Positions 21,784 to 30,773 of a DNA stretch of 30,778 bases are shown piece by piece. The stretch lies in the IMG/VR virus record IMGVR_UViG_3300010354_009325, positions 1 through 30,778 of that record; one strand, 5' to 3'. The translations under genes were made by a program, and so were the position numbers. Under the pieces are notes generated by a model. That model was not told the origin of the DNA, did not search any database, and was given only the letters and a program-made list of their open reading frames with translations. The DNA comes from a virus. The stretch's first letter is position 1. Each line of letters opens with the position of its first letter.

Positions 21784-22098
21784 GTGGAATTCCCAGATAT
21801 TCATAATCGATTACTGGAATTAGGGTTTACCCATACTGTAATAATGCACGGGCAGTATCGGTTTATCTATTACCGCCTGCCAGAGAAAAGCTGGTGTTTA
21901 GTCTGGCAGTATTCAGGCGGAAACGTCTGGAAGGCTCGCTATATCACTAACCAGCCTGATACCTACTGGTATCATACCGCTGCAAATGCGATTGATAAAT
22001 CCGATAGGCAACGGGAGCCTGTAGCAGAATGGCGACTGAAATTAGCTGCTAAAATACGAGTTTTCGAGGAACCTACAGAGCAGGGGTATTTATTATGA
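21784..22098 (+). CDS. Unknown protein with GTG start (104 aa)
   Basis: Not recognised. Starts at GTG 21784, two bases after the previous stop, and ends overlapping the next ATG (ATGA). It is rich in aromatic residues (YRFIYYRLPEKSWCLVWQYSG), beta-type N-terminal half, with a basic helix near the end (EWRLKLAAKIR). Function unknown. Confidence 0.6.
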   Translation: MEFPDIHNRLLELGFTHTVIMHGQYRFIYYRLPEKSWCLVWQYSGGNVWKARYITNQPDTYWYHTAANAIDKSDRQREPVAEWRLKLAAKIRVFEEPTEQGYLL

Positions 22099-22481
22099 TA
22101 TTCGCCTATAAGGTCATTCTGGAACAGGAATATCCGATTATGGCAGACCAGATAGTTAGCCTGATACAGAAGGCTATGCGTGATTTCGACTGCCTGAAAT
22201 CAGAAATTGCCATTATCCCTAATACGGGTAAATTCACGCTGGCTTATTCCCCGTGGTATTTCGACCCTACCAGCTATATTCTTTTCAAGCTGGTAAATGA
22301 TGATTTACCGCGTTCCTATTTAGCTGCTGATTTTGTGATTCCACAAATCAGCCTGCGTCAAGCTGGTTTAGCACTATCCAGGCTCGAAAAGCATAACGTG
22401 ATTTCTGTTACCAGGACATACTCAGAGGGTACCCTTATCTGGACCATTAACCAGATAAATAACTCCCCTGAATGGCGTTAA
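22095..22481 (+). CDS. Unknown protein, possibly winged-helix (128 aa)
   Basis: Last gene of the plus block. The C-terminal part (VIPQISLRQAGLALSRLEKHNVISVTRTYSEGTLIWTI) has the helix-helix-strand-strand pattern of a winged helix, so DNA binding is possible. The stop lies within the hairpin at 22477-22496 and overlaps the convergent minus gene by four bases. Confidence 0.6.
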   Translation: MIFAYKVILEQEYPIMADQIVSLIQKAMRDFDCLKSEIAIIPNTGKFTLAYSPWYFDPTSYILFKLVNDDLPRSYLAADFVIPQISLRQAGLALSRLEKHNVISVTRTYSEGTLIWTINQINNSPEWR

Positions 22482-22496
22482 CCGTGTTCGGTTAAC
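22477..22496. terminator. Convergent-gene hairpin GTTAACCG/CGGTTAAC
   Basis: Perfect 8-bp stem, 4-base loop (TGTT). It contains the stop codon of the plus-strand gene and the end of the minus-strand gene, so it can act in both directions. No strong T-run follows on either side. Confidence 0.5.
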
Positions 22497-22735
22497 CGAT
22501 TCAATAATTCGTCAATTCGAGATTCCAGGGATTTGATTTTCTCAGCGCATGCAGCATCTGATTTCGTAATCCTATCCTCACAAGCTGTGTGTGCTCTGCG
22601 TATCGTTTCCAGTTCTGCCGTAATGGCAGGAATACCAGCGCGAATCTCGAATATCTTAATTGCCGTAAAGGCAATAACACCCGCAATACCACCACCACCT
22701 AGCGGTCCTGCGATATTCAGCATTTCCATTTCCAT
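22478..22735 (-). CDS. Membrane-anchored coiled-coil protein (i-spanin or holin-like, 85 aa)
   Basis: N-terminal hydrophobic Gly-rich segment (residues 6-28, NIAGPLGGGGIAGVIAFTAI onward), then a long charged coiled coil with two Cys (TACEDR, AACAEK) to the end (ESRIDELLNRLTEHG). This is the topology of inner-membrane spanins and of some holins. It is the last gene of the lysis cassette, after two tiny membrane proteins and the endolysin candidate. Which lysis role it has cannot be settled from sequence. Confidence 0.6.
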   Translation of the reverse strand: MEMEMLNIAGPLGGGGIAGVIAFTAIKIFEIRAGIPAITAELETIRRAHTACEDRITKSDAACAEKIKSLESRIDELLNRLTEHG

Positions 22736-22748
22736 ATCACTACCTTGG

Positions 22749-22913
22749 CTAATATATCAGCATCAGGATAAAGGTGGTTACTGCTACTATGGCAGGAACG
22801 ATAACCGTAGTAGGCGGTACCTTATATTTACGACCATTACCAGATACAATAACCAGGCTAATCGTATTCGTATTTCTACGGGTACAGAAACGGGTTTCAA
22901 TTTCGGTGTTCAT
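22749..22913 (-). CDS. Tiny tail-anchored membrane protein (54 aa), holin candidate
   Basis: Reads MNTEIETRFCTRRNTNTISL and ends with a hydrophobic helix (VIVPAIVAVTTFILMLIY, 37-54). ATG at 22913 after GAGGCGTAAC. It overlaps the upstream 54-aa gene by 17 bases. A single C-terminal membrane helix plus the context suggests a holin, antiholin or other lysis helper. Confidence 0.55.
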   Translation of the reverse strand: MNTEIETRFCTRRNTNTISLVIVSGNGRKYKVPPTTVIVPAIVAVTTFILMLIY

Positions 22914-23061
22914 CGTTACGCCTCATTTGATTAACGTATCGCATTGCAGAAATCACGACGGGGATAAATTCGATAATATCGCGGCAGGTTTGTAGTACCT
23001 TTTCACGTCTGCGAATACGTCGCTCTTTTCGTTCCTGTTTTACTTCTGATTTATCGGTCAT
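22897..23061 (-). CDS. Tiny basic protein with hydrophobic segment (54 aa), lysis cassette
   Basis: Very basic N-terminus (KQERKERRIRRREK), then a moderately hydrophobic segment (DIIEFIPVVISAMRYV, 28-43). The ATG at 23061 overlaps the endolysin candidate's stop as ATGA. Possibly a cytoplasmic-faced membrane protein such as an antiholin; function inferred from position only. Confidence 0.5.
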   Translation of the reverse strand: MTDKSEVKQERKERRIRRREKVLQTCRDIIEFIPVVISAMRYVNQMRRNDEHRN

Positions 23062-23777
23062 AATACCCCAGGGCGTTTTACATTCTTTAGCAGTAAAGGG
23101 TCTAGCCAGTAACGCAGAACGTCTTTACGGTTTCGGTACCAGTCATTCTGCCTCCATAGCCTTACATTTCGTAAACCAGCTTGCGTTTGCAGAGGTGGAC
23201 CGATTCCAGGCTGTAACGTATCTGGTAAGGCAATTGAAACATGCGAGGGTGTCATAATTAACCCGATAGTATATTTATCGGTTAATTCCCTGCGTAACTC
23301 TAAATCACTGGTTACTGGACGCCAGCCGTAAAAGGTTGCCCATTCGAGAGACCATTTATGTAGCCCCTTAGCCCCGTGCTCTATTACGGTTTCCCCGTAT
23401 ATCGGTTTTACCTTTACGCCTTTTCGTAAGGCTAAAAGCGCATCCTGAGACCACCATACCCAGGCAGAAATGAGAGGCTGATTACAAGCCTGCTCTATAA
23501 AATCAGCTGCGTAATGGTCACAATAGGTAGCCTTAGTACCATCAGCACGGGTTCTGGGTTGCCAGCGTTGCATAGTGTCAACGGCTAGCCAGTCCACTAA
23601 TGACAGTAAATCACCACCTGCCCAGCGTTCCTGCATAGGCTGTAAGTAGTCACGTCTATCGGAGCGCATACCGTCGCCTTTAGAGCCGTCCAGAACGGGA
23701 ATGGGTATCTGTACCACGGGTATCACCTTGCAGCGCGTAGAAGGGGCAGTTTTGTGCGTTCTAGGATGCCTTAGCAT
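23058..23777 (-). CDS. Endolysin-like cysteine peptidase/amidase candidate (239 aa)
   Basis: Similar by eye to NlpC/P60/CHAP-like phage hydrolases: TYCDHYAADF (84-93) with the candidate nucleophile C86, the spacer FYGWRPVTS (149-157), SHVSIALP (178-185) with the candidate H179, and TQAGLRNV (198-205). That order (Cys, W-x-x-V, His, QAG) fits a cysteine amidase or endopeptidase cutting peptide cross-links. There is no signal peptide, so it would need a holin; tiny membrane genes follow directly. The family call is from pattern and context, not a search. Confidence 0.5.
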   Translation of the reverse strand: MLRHPRTHKTAPSTRCKVIPVVQIPIPVLDGSKGDGMRSDRRDYLQPMQERWAGGDLLSLVDWLAVDTMQRWQPRTRADGTKATYCDHYAADFIEQACNQPLISAWVWWSQDALLALRKGVKVKPIYGETVIEHGAKGLHKWSLEWATFYGWRPVTSDLELRRELTDKYTIGLIMTPSHVSIALPDTLQPGIGPPLQTQAGLRNVRLWRQNDWYRNRKDVLRYWLDPLLLKNVKRPGVL

Positions 23778-23787
23778 GGACGTAGGG

Positions 23788-24036
23788 CTATGGGTTAGCC
23801 CAGATTAGCGTAGCCTCTACCTGTGCAATAGCTGTAGCGATAATGCCAGCAATAGCCCTACGATGACTCTCTGCCAGCTGCCCAGGCCCAGTAAGGGTTT
23901 CGGTATCGGCATTATATGTTAGGTTATGCAGATTACCATTGTGGTCCGTTGCATTAACAGACCCATCAATATACTGAACGAATATCGACCGTAATTCCTC
24001 GCGGTATATGTATCGATAGGTGAAAAGGTGTTCCAT
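23788..24036 (-). CDS. Unknown protein (82 aa), between tail and lysis genes
   Basis: Not recognised. N-terminal half beta-like (FTYRYIYREELRSIFVQYI), C-terminal half a helix that is partly hydrophobic (AIAGIIATAIAQVEATLIWA). It could be a tail-fibre assembly helper or a small structural protein; it starts two bases after the receptor-binding candidate ends. Confidence 0.55.
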   Translation of the reverse strand: MEHLFTYRYIYREELRSIFVQYIDGSVNATDHNGNLHNLTYNADTETLTGPGQLAESHRRAIAGIIATAIAQVEATLIWANP

Positions 24037-24038
24037 AA

Positions 24039-25583
24039 TTAATCCCAGACAATTCGGAAATAGTTTTTAATCTGCAATCTACCCGTAACACCAGCTGTAC
24101 CACCTACAGCCTGTATGCCAGCCGTATAATTATCTGCGCTTGTCGCACTGTCATTATTGCGTCGATAGGTTGAATATACGGCACCATTTACGCGGGTTGT
24201 AATTAAATCCCCTGCGGTAATATCTGCGCCAGATTCTGCCATAAGTAACCAAGGGGTAGCGGCAATTCCAGGCCAAGTTGAACCACCACCTCTAGTGGTA
24301 GCTGCATTATTTGCTAATGCCCAGGCATTTCCAGTCTGATTCCACTGTAATTGAAATACATTAGTGGAAATAGCTGCGCCTGCCGCAAGCGTCCATTGCG
24401 TATTATTTTGCGCTGAAGATTGAAATAATCCAGCTGCCCCTTGTGAACTACTAACTGCCCCTCGAATCTGACAAATTACAGCAAATTTCTTCGCTCCCGT
24501 AATAACAGGGGAACTCAATAATGCGACACTATTACCCGAAATTACAGAAGGGGCATTAAGGTCAATATAACCACCAGAAGGGGAAACAGTGCCGGAATTA
24601 CTTTGTGTGACTACGAAACCTTGCGAGCCTAATGTTCCTGCCGTTTCTGTTCCTAGTGCAAAACTATCTAATTCCAGATTTGTACCCGCATAAGCCGCTG
24701 GCGGTATCCATGAAGCACGGGTTCCACCGCCTATCGCTGAGGCAATAGTAACTAATTTATACCTCACTACGATAGGACCACTAGAAGCGAGGAAAATGCC
24801 ATAATCACCCTCTTTAACGGCACCTACGCCTGAGGGGTCTGTTCCATCTAAAAGCTGAGTTTCTGTAAGCGTCCAGGCAAATCCAGACGTATTAGCAGCT
24901 AAACGAACCCAGTTACCCATTTTATACAAATAAGGTACCGCGTTCTGGTCATGACCACCACCTGATTTTACTAATGCAATTGCATCCGTTGCAACGTCAT
25001 TAGCCGTATCAAATGCGGTCATATCACTAACGGAATCGAATTTACCGTTTAGCAATTGCCAGCTGCTACCACCATGCTTCTGGGCAATACCGCTGGAATG
25101 GCTATATCCCAGCGTATTAACGTGGGCTTCATCATCATTTAATGAATTAGCCAGTGCCGATAATCCTGCCCAGTTTGCTACATTCTTCCAGATAAAATGC
25201 ACACCGTCTGGTGTCCTAAGCCACTGGCTACCATCGTAGTAGTAATAGGGGTCTGTTTCGATACCTGTACCGATAGCGATTAATGCCCCTGTTTCCACTA
25301 ATTGTGTAAATAGTGCTAAGTTAGCCAGACTGCTAAATACTCCCTGTACCAGCTTCCAGTTTGAACCATCATACTGGGCAAAACCAGAGGAACCTACGGT
25401 ACCCAGATTCGTTACTAGGCAACGGTCGCCAGAACGTAAATCACCCGCTGGTAGGCTCGATAAATCAGCCCAGAGGGTTTGATTAGGCCATACCGTAGCG
25501 TCGCCTAAAGGTGTGCTACTGCCGCCTAAAGAAACGCTACCAGCTGCCGCTAACCCTAATGCGTTACCCCATTTCGTTAGCAT
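24039..25583 (-). CDS. Repeat-containing tail fibre / receptor-binding protein (514 aa)
   Basis: The N-terminal 240 residues hold several copies of a short module with tryptophan and glycine: SGFAQYDGSNWKLVQGVF, SGIAQKHGGSSWQLLNGKF and related YYYYDGSQWLR and YLYKMGNWVRL. The C-terminal half is Gly/Ser/Thr-rich and beta-type (YIDLNAPSVISGNSVALLSS, RGGGSTWPGIAATPWLLMAE), ending in FRIVWD, like a lectin-type jelly roll. This is the common form of a host-recognition fibre. No catalytic motif is seen. It is last but one in the tail block. Confidence 0.6.
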   Translation of the reverse strand: MLTKWGNALGLAAAGSVSLGGSSTPLGDATVWPNQTLWADLSSLPAGDLRSGDRCLVTNLGTVGSSGFAQYDGSNWKLVQGVFSSLANLALFTQLVETGALIAIGTGIETDPYYYYDGSQWLRTPDGVHFIWKNVANWAGLSALANSLNDDEAHVNTLGYSHSSGIAQKHGGSSWQLLNGKFDSVSDMTAFDTANDVATDAIALVKSGGGHDQNAVPYLYKMGNWVRLAANTSGFAWTLTETQLLDGTDPSGVGAVKEGDYGIFLASSGPIVVRYKLVTIASAIGGGTRASWIPPAAYAGTNLELDSFALGTETAGTLGSQGFVVTQSNSGTVSPSGGYIDLNAPSVISGNSVALLSSPVITGAKKFAVICQIRGAVSSSQGAAGLFQSSAQNNTQWTLAAGAAISTNVFQLQWNQTGNAWALANNAATTRGGGSTWPGIAATPWLLMAESGADITAGDLITTRVNGAVYSTYRRNNDSATSADNYTAGIQAVGGTAGVTGRLQIKNYFRIVWD

Positions 25584-25585
25584 GA

Positions 25586-25966
25586 TTAATCCCCTGGCTC
25601 TGTAATAGGCAGAAATTGACAGACTGCCGTAATAGTACCATTTGCCACAAGCCGGATATTACCGCTTGCAATATCAGTATATCGTACAGGGAGTGACGTA
25701 AGGCCAAAGGCAATATTATTTGCCGTATCCTGTTTTGCCTTTACCAGAGCATTGTCTGGAATATCAGCCGTGGTACCAGTAAAGCCATTTACGCAGATTG
25801 CGATTTCCTCTGTATCAGCTGGCATTTGCACTAGCAGAATAGCAGTAGAACCCATTTCCAGAATCCAGCCGCCTGTAAGACTGCCAAAGTTAGCAGGGGC
25901 GGTAGTTAGTGAAAAGGTAAAAGGTTCCGTCTGATAATTGCTAAATCCAGGTACTTTTGCGCTCAT
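25586..25966 (-). CDS. Putative small tail protein (126 aa)
   Basis: Not recognised as a family. Beta-rich, no Cys except near the ends of strands; contains PADTEEIAICVNGFTG and YTDIASGNIRLVANG, similar in style to short phage structural proteins. It sits between the 164-aa and 514-aa tail genes and ends two bases before the latter. Confidence 0.55.
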   Translation of the reverse strand: MSAKVPGFSNYQTEPFTFSLTTAPANFGSLTGGWILEMGSTAILLVQMPADTEEIAICVNGFTGTTADIPDNALVKAKQDTANNIAFGLTSLPVRYTDIASGNIRLVANGTITAVCQFLPITEPGD

Positions 25967-26016
25967 TTCGTAATCCTTTGCAAGGGTCTATCCATTTCGA
26001 TAGCACGTCGATTGAA

Positions 26017-26511
26017 TCAGGTAAAGGTTCCCCAGCTTACCCATATTTCTCTAACCGTAGCAACGGAGCCTACGTCCGTTTCTACATCGATGGTATATAC
26101 CCTATCCCCTAAATTCAGAATGGCAGGGTTATTCGTCTGAGTAGCAATTGCTGGTCCTAAGTTAATCGTACTAATCGATAAACCATCTTCCCTAAGCCTT
26201 ACCCTAGCCCCTGTACCAGCTGCATAACTGCCCCTAACGATAAACCGTAGGCTTACTAAGCCCACTGGGTTATGCGCTCGCCAGCGAAATACCGTAGCCG
26301 TTAGGTTAGGGTTCAGGAGAACGTAATCAGGGCTGGTAAAGAATTCCCGTCTGGGAAAGGCGAAGATATAATTATTGCAATTTAGCCATGAACGGTTTTC
26401 TGCGTCTGCTACCCGTTGCAGGGCAGAGTTACCAGGCTGCCCAGAATCCAGAGGAATATCCTTCTGGAATTCGCTAGGGGACCACGTTGTATTTCCTAGA
26501 TTAATGGCCAT
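26017..26511 (-). CDS. Putative tail protein (164 aa)
   Basis: Beta-rich, no signal or catalytic motif; VFRWRAHNPVGLVSLRFIVRG and RVRLREDGLSIS are typical sandwich strands. The start overlaps the stop of the preceding 552-aa gene by one base (TAATG), so production is linked. Likely a baseplate or fibre-adaptor component, by position. Confidence 0.55.
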   Translation of the reverse strand: MAINLGNTTWSPSEFQKDIPLDSGQPGNSALQRVADAENRSWLNCNNYIFAFPRREFFTSPDYVLLNPNLTATVFRWRAHNPVGLVSLRFIVRGSYAAGTGARVRLREDGLSISTINLGPAIATQTNNPAILNLGDRVYTIDVETDVGSVATVREIWVSWGTFT

Positions 26512-28169
26512 TACTGCCCCGCTATGCGTACTGATAATTGCGATTGCGCTATATAGTAATAATTCGGATTAGATACCGATAGAGCCGGATATACGCTAAT
26601 AACTACAGGGTCTGTAGGTAGAGAGGCACGCGGTACACTAATCGTACCCCTTATTTCCTGCCACCGTCTGAAATCACCCCGTAACGTTAGCCCTTCCTGC
26701 CCGTAGTCACAATATGCGCCAGGGGAACGGGTATAAGCTAATGCCCAGCTAATGGTTCTAGCCAGATTGCAGTAACCCGTAACAGAACCCGAATCTAACG
26801 GAATAGGTATAATTTCCCAGCGCACTACATTCTGGATAATCGTACTACCTGTAACGAAGTTCGTAATTGTTGCCGTCATTAGGCAGTCAACGGTCTGGGC
26901 TGCTACAGACGATATAACGCAGATAGAAAGGCAGTATTCGAGAATAACCGTATCGTCGGGTATCTGGAACGGTGGTAGGCTATTGAGACTCAGAAGGGCA
27001 TATTGCGTAGTACCGTTAGCCGTATCGGATAGCTTCCAGCCGTAAGGCTTAGGGCTGCCTGCCAGAGGGTAAGGAATAGGCAATACGGGCCGAGTAACCT
27101 CACCCCCTATACTGACCATAGGGCAGACTGCTCTACGCGCTGATTCGGCTAAATTTGCGGCCTGCCGATACTGTAGCGCACTGGGCAATTGCCACCACCG
27201 TAACCCAGCCCCGTCATTATCTTCGATTTGCCAGACCTGTGAACCATCTACCGAAAACGAATCCAGATTAATTACGTCCAGATTCTGCCGAAATGCCGAA
27301 ATCGGATACGATTGCGGGTATAGTACTACAAATGAGGCTTCTACGTTTGTCTGTAATATCGGCCCTATTTGCTCTAACTCATTTCGGAATGGCTCCCAGA
27401 GAAAATACATACCATCGAAAATGGTAGGATTCTTAGCTGGGTTTTCCAGAACTAAAGGGCAGGTATAGGTTGCCGTATATCCGGCAATTCTGCCGCCTGG
27501 ATTTACTGATAAAATAAGGGCAAAGGGCGGTACAGATTGATTTGTTACATTTGCTGCCAGAATGGAAGGGTGACTAGAGGCAAACGGGGTATTCTGGCTC
27601 GTTAATTCTGCAATAAATGGTTGATAAGTAATATCTCCGATAACGGCAGATAAATCGGTTTGTGGACCATAAACCCCGCATTTCCAGCCTAACCAGATTT
27701 TATTCCAGCCTGGCATAACAGGTATTTCCAGCGTAACGGACCAGTCTGCCGTATTTATCGTTGCCCATTGCGTTCCTGCTCCCAGAATATCACTATCCAT
27801 TTCTGGCTCGGCAGGTGCCCTTAGCGATTCGTTTATCGCATAAACATAGCTGGACGTTAGCCCCGTTGCTCTACCCGTAAGTAATAGCCGTACAAAGGGC
27901 GTCTGCCTTGCCTGGTTTCTCTGCCCTACAGGGGCAGGGCAATAGTAATAAATAGGACCATGATAAGCCCAGTTAGCGGTAATGATAACTCTGGTACTTA
28001 CCGCTGCCCCTGAATTACTTACTAAACGTTCTGAGTAGCCTACATGACCGCACCGTTCATTCCAGATAGCCAGCGCATTACGAATAAGCCTACGTCCATG
28101 CTCTGCCGTTAATGCGCGGTCATTATCGAACGCTGTATCGTCTGTTTCGAGAAATACGGGTACTGTCAT
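26511..28169 (-). CDS. Large putative tail protein (552 aa)
   Basis: Mostly beta, rich in Pro, Trp and Tyr (PVMPGWNKIWLGWKCGVYGP, RWWQLPSALQYR), with no membrane segment or enzyme motif. The size and position between the 865-aa hub candidate and the fibre genes suggest a tail-tip or baseplate protein. Six bases separate it from the preceding gene, whose end contains the AAGG ribosome site. Confidence 0.55.
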   Translation of the reverse strand: MTVPVFLETDDTAFDNDRALTAEHGRRLIRNALAIWNERCGHVGYSERLVSNSGAAVSTRVIITANWAYHGPIYYYCPAPVGQRNQARQTPFVRLLLTGRATGLTSSYVYAINESLRAPAEPEMDSDILGAGTQWATINTADWSVTLEIPVMPGWNKIWLGWKCGVYGPQTDLSAVIGDITYQPFIAELTSQNTPFASSHPSILAANVTNQSVPPFALILSVNPGGRIAGYTATYTCPLVLENPAKNPTIFDGMYFLWEPFRNELEQIGPILQTNVEASFVVLYPQSYPISAFRQNLDVINLDSFSVDGSQVWQIEDNDGAGLRWWQLPSALQYRQAANLAESARRAVCPMVSIGGEVTRPVLPIPYPLAGSPKPYGWKLSDTANGTTQYALLSLNSLPPFQIPDDTVILEYCLSICVISSVAAQTVDCLMTATITNFVTGSTIIQNVVRWEIIPIPLDSGSVTGYCNLARTISWALAYTRSPGAYCDYGQEGLTLRGDFRRWQEIRGTISVPRASLPTDPVVISVYPALSVSNPNYYYIAQSQLSVRIAGQ

Positions 28170-28175
28170 AATGCC

Positions 28176-30773
28176 TTAAAGGTTAAATCGGTCTCTGCCC
28201 ATAAAGGCATAAAATTCGTCAACGTCACCTTCTCCTAATTCTGCCAGCAATACGAAATCACCTGCAACGGGTAAATATCCGGCTGAGTAATTCACCAGCA
28301 ACGTATTCGTGGATAAATCATAAGAATATACCTGCTCTGCATTTCCTACGCCTGGATTTCTATCTGCCAGCGTGGAATCATAAAACCGTACATATTCGTA
28401 ATCACCAGCGGTAGTGGCAAATGCCGAAAGGGTTTCACCATCTTCGGTAATATCACCAAAAGGGGAAGTATTGTACGGTACTGGTAACACCTCAAAATCA
28501 GGCTCTAAAACAATATCCATTGTTCCATCGCCATTATCCGTTGCACTTACCACTCTGCCAGCTGGGCAAATACGAATCAGATTACCTAAATCCAGAACGC
28601 GGATTTGCTGAGTAGCGCAATTATCCTGCCATAAATGCTCTAGGACCGCGCCTAATCTAGGCCCAGGTAATTTGCGTAACCCAGGTATGCTGGCAGAAAT
28701 AGTAACATAGGTTCCAGGCAAGGCATATCTGGACGGCATAGCAGGGGCTAACGTATTACCGTTAGGCTGGAATAATTGTTCCTCGTCTGGGAAACCAGAC
28801 GGAATACGAAACGTGTACTGAATTGCGCCTGCCCGTAAATAGGTACCGATTGCGCTAGTCATGGAACGCATAAACATTATCGGTACAATATCGAGCAACG
28901 AAATATTCTGTATTTCGTTATCTGGTGACATAGTACCCATAGCGTCAATTACGAACGTGGTATTTTCTGGGTCACCGTCTGCTACCTTATAGGCATCGAT
29001 AGATTGAATCGTTAATCTAGGCTCTTTACCTAGCCCTTGCCCTGTAATGGATTGCGTAACCCCTGCCTCTACCTCTACGATACGCTGAACCTGCCTACCA
29101 GGGGCTAATACAGAAACGTCGATAGAATTACTGGCAGAGGTACCATCGAAAACCTTAGGAATTCCCCACGGGCTAGAACGTAACATCGTAATAGGGGCAA
29201 CGGATAACCTGCCGTATTCGTCCGTTACGAACCCGCAACCTAAAGGCTGTAGGAAGGTCTTAGCTAGCCATTCCATAGCCTTTACGGGACCAGTAACACA
29301 AACGCCAGGCCATTCATTTACCACTAATTGCTCTGCATATTGCAGAATAGCTGCCTTAGCTACAGCCTGAGTATCCAGGCGTAATTGCCAGTGGTGAGGT
29401 AAATTACTCGATAATTGCCCTAAATGCGCTAGCATCAAATGCAAAGGATGCTGCAATATCCCAGCGCCGCCAGGTTTATCGGTACTGTAATAAGGATGCG
29501 ACGCTGCCGTTAAGGGGTATAATGCTTCGTTTCCAGACGTATCCAGTATGATTTGCAGAGGGTCTGAAATTAGTACCTCTTTTACCTTCTGCCCTGTTTC
29601 TCTGGAAATGAAACGGGCTAATTCTTCCGATAGGTTTTCGGATAATAATTCGACTGGCGTAAAGGGCTTTAGCCCTAAACTACGGGTAGTACGCAGAGCA
29701 CGGTAAAAGCTGGAACCATTTACGACTGCCGTAAATACAAATTCGGATGCGACAAATAAACCCGCTTCTGTACCGTTGCTGTAGCATACGGTACCTTCCT
29801 TCCAGATTCGACGGTCTAGGCTTCCAGGCGTATAATCGAAATCAATAAGGGCGACATTACCGCCTGAGGGACCGATATATAATTGCAGTCTGTCATTTAC
29901 GCCTAATGCGCCTAATTCTGCCTTTTCGTAACTGGCTACCAAGGAACTAGCATTAACAGTAAGCGTGGTACCGTCTGAGTTTATTGTGACGTCCCGAATC
30001 AGATACTGGCCGAATAATTGCTCTCGATAACCTTCCTGCCCCGATTGATTCAATCCCCACGAAACCCGCCGTAAATATACCCTTCTGCCCTTTACTCTGG
30101 GATTTGCCAGATAAACACGGGTATCTGGAAATGGTGGTAATTCATTAGGTTGCGGTACTTCGTGAATAGCAATTCTGCTACCAAATGCACCTATTACGCC
30201 TACTGCCCCTACTGCCGCTCTGGTACCTACATTTAGACTAATTCCACTAGGCCACGAAATATCTGGTCCATTAGCACTACTGCCGCCGATAATGGCTTGA
30301 TTTAATAATACCACTGTAGGGCTAATTACTAACCTTACTCTGAATACCTCTGCCCCGATATAGATAATATCCCCAGCCGTAAGGGCTGAGGTATCGGTCA
30401 TAGTAATTGTGCTATCAGTAGGGTCTATCTGCGAAGTAATATTCGCTACGGGTAACGGATTACTGAGGAAATACCGTTCAATTTCTGGACGTGCGTCTGG
30501 TAGCGCAATATCAAATGTAAGGGTTTGCGCGCCTGGTTTCTGGGCAAAGGGGCTATAACTCATTGCCGATAGCCTGACAGAATCAGGCTGGATTACCGAT
30601 TGCCATTCATCGCAAATTCGAGAGGTTGCAAACCCATTAGCAAAGGCTGAATTACCTGGCCACGTTTCGGTAGTTAATGCCATAGGCGTAATGCCGAATT
30701 GATTATTTGTCGCAATTCCGTCCCTGCCTAACCCCTCGATTTCAATTAGCCAAATCCATGAACCACGCATCAT
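28176..30773 (-). CDS. Large tail-tip / hub-like protein (865 aa)
   Basis: Complete or nearly so: an ATG lies at 30773, five bases from the window edge, with a second at 30770. Beta-rich throughout, with Ig-like or OB-like segments: ITMTDTSALTAGDIIYIGAE (124-143), a region around 400-600 that resembles phage tail hub proteins (LSEELARFISRETGQ, MEWLAKTFLQPLGCGFVTDE) and a domain ending DFVLLAELGEGDVDEFYAFM. Similar long proteins link the tail tube to fibres in siphoviruses. No tape-measure gene is visible, so tail type is not certain. Confidence 0.6.
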   Translation of the reverse strand: MMRGSWIWLIEIEGLGRDGIATNNQFGITPMALTTETWPGNSAFANGFATSRICDEWQSVIQPDSVRLSAMSYSPFAQKPGAQTLTFDIALPDARPEIERYFLSNPLPVANITSQIDPTDSTITMTDTSALTAGDIIYIGAEVFRVRLVISPTVVLLNQAIIGGSSANGPDISWPSGISLNVGTRAAVGAVGVIGAFGSRIAIHEVPQPNELPPFPDTRVYLANPRVKGRRVYLRRVSWGLNQSGQEGYREQLFGQYLIRDVTINSDGTTLTVNASSLVASYEKAELGALGVNDRLQLYIGPSGGNVALIDFDYTPGSLDRRIWKEGTVCYSNGTEAGLFVASEFVFTAVVNGSSFYRALRTTRSLGLKPFTPVELLSENLSEELARFISRETGQKVKEVLISDPLQIILDTSGNEALYPLTAASHPYYSTDKPGGAGILQHPLHLMLAHLGQLSSNLPHHWQLRLDTQAVAKAAILQYAEQLVVNEWPGVCVTGPVKAMEWLAKTFLQPLGCGFVTDEYGRLSVAPITMLRSSPWGIPKVFDGTSASNSIDVSVLAPGRQVQRIVEVEAGVTQSITGQGLGKEPRLTIQSIDAYKVADGDPENTTFVIDAMGTMSPDNEIQNISLLDIVPIMFMRSMTSAIGTYLRAGAIQYTFRIPSGFPDEEQLFQPNGNTLAPAMPSRYALPGTYVTISASIPGLRKLPGPRLGAVLEHLWQDNCATQQIRVLDLGNLIRICPAGRVVSATDNGDGTMDIVLEPDFEVLPVPYNTSPFGDITEDGETLSAFATTAGDYEYVRFYDSTLADRNPGVGNAEQVYSYDLSTNTLLVNYSAGYLPVAGDFVLLAELGEGDVDEFYAFMGRDRFNL

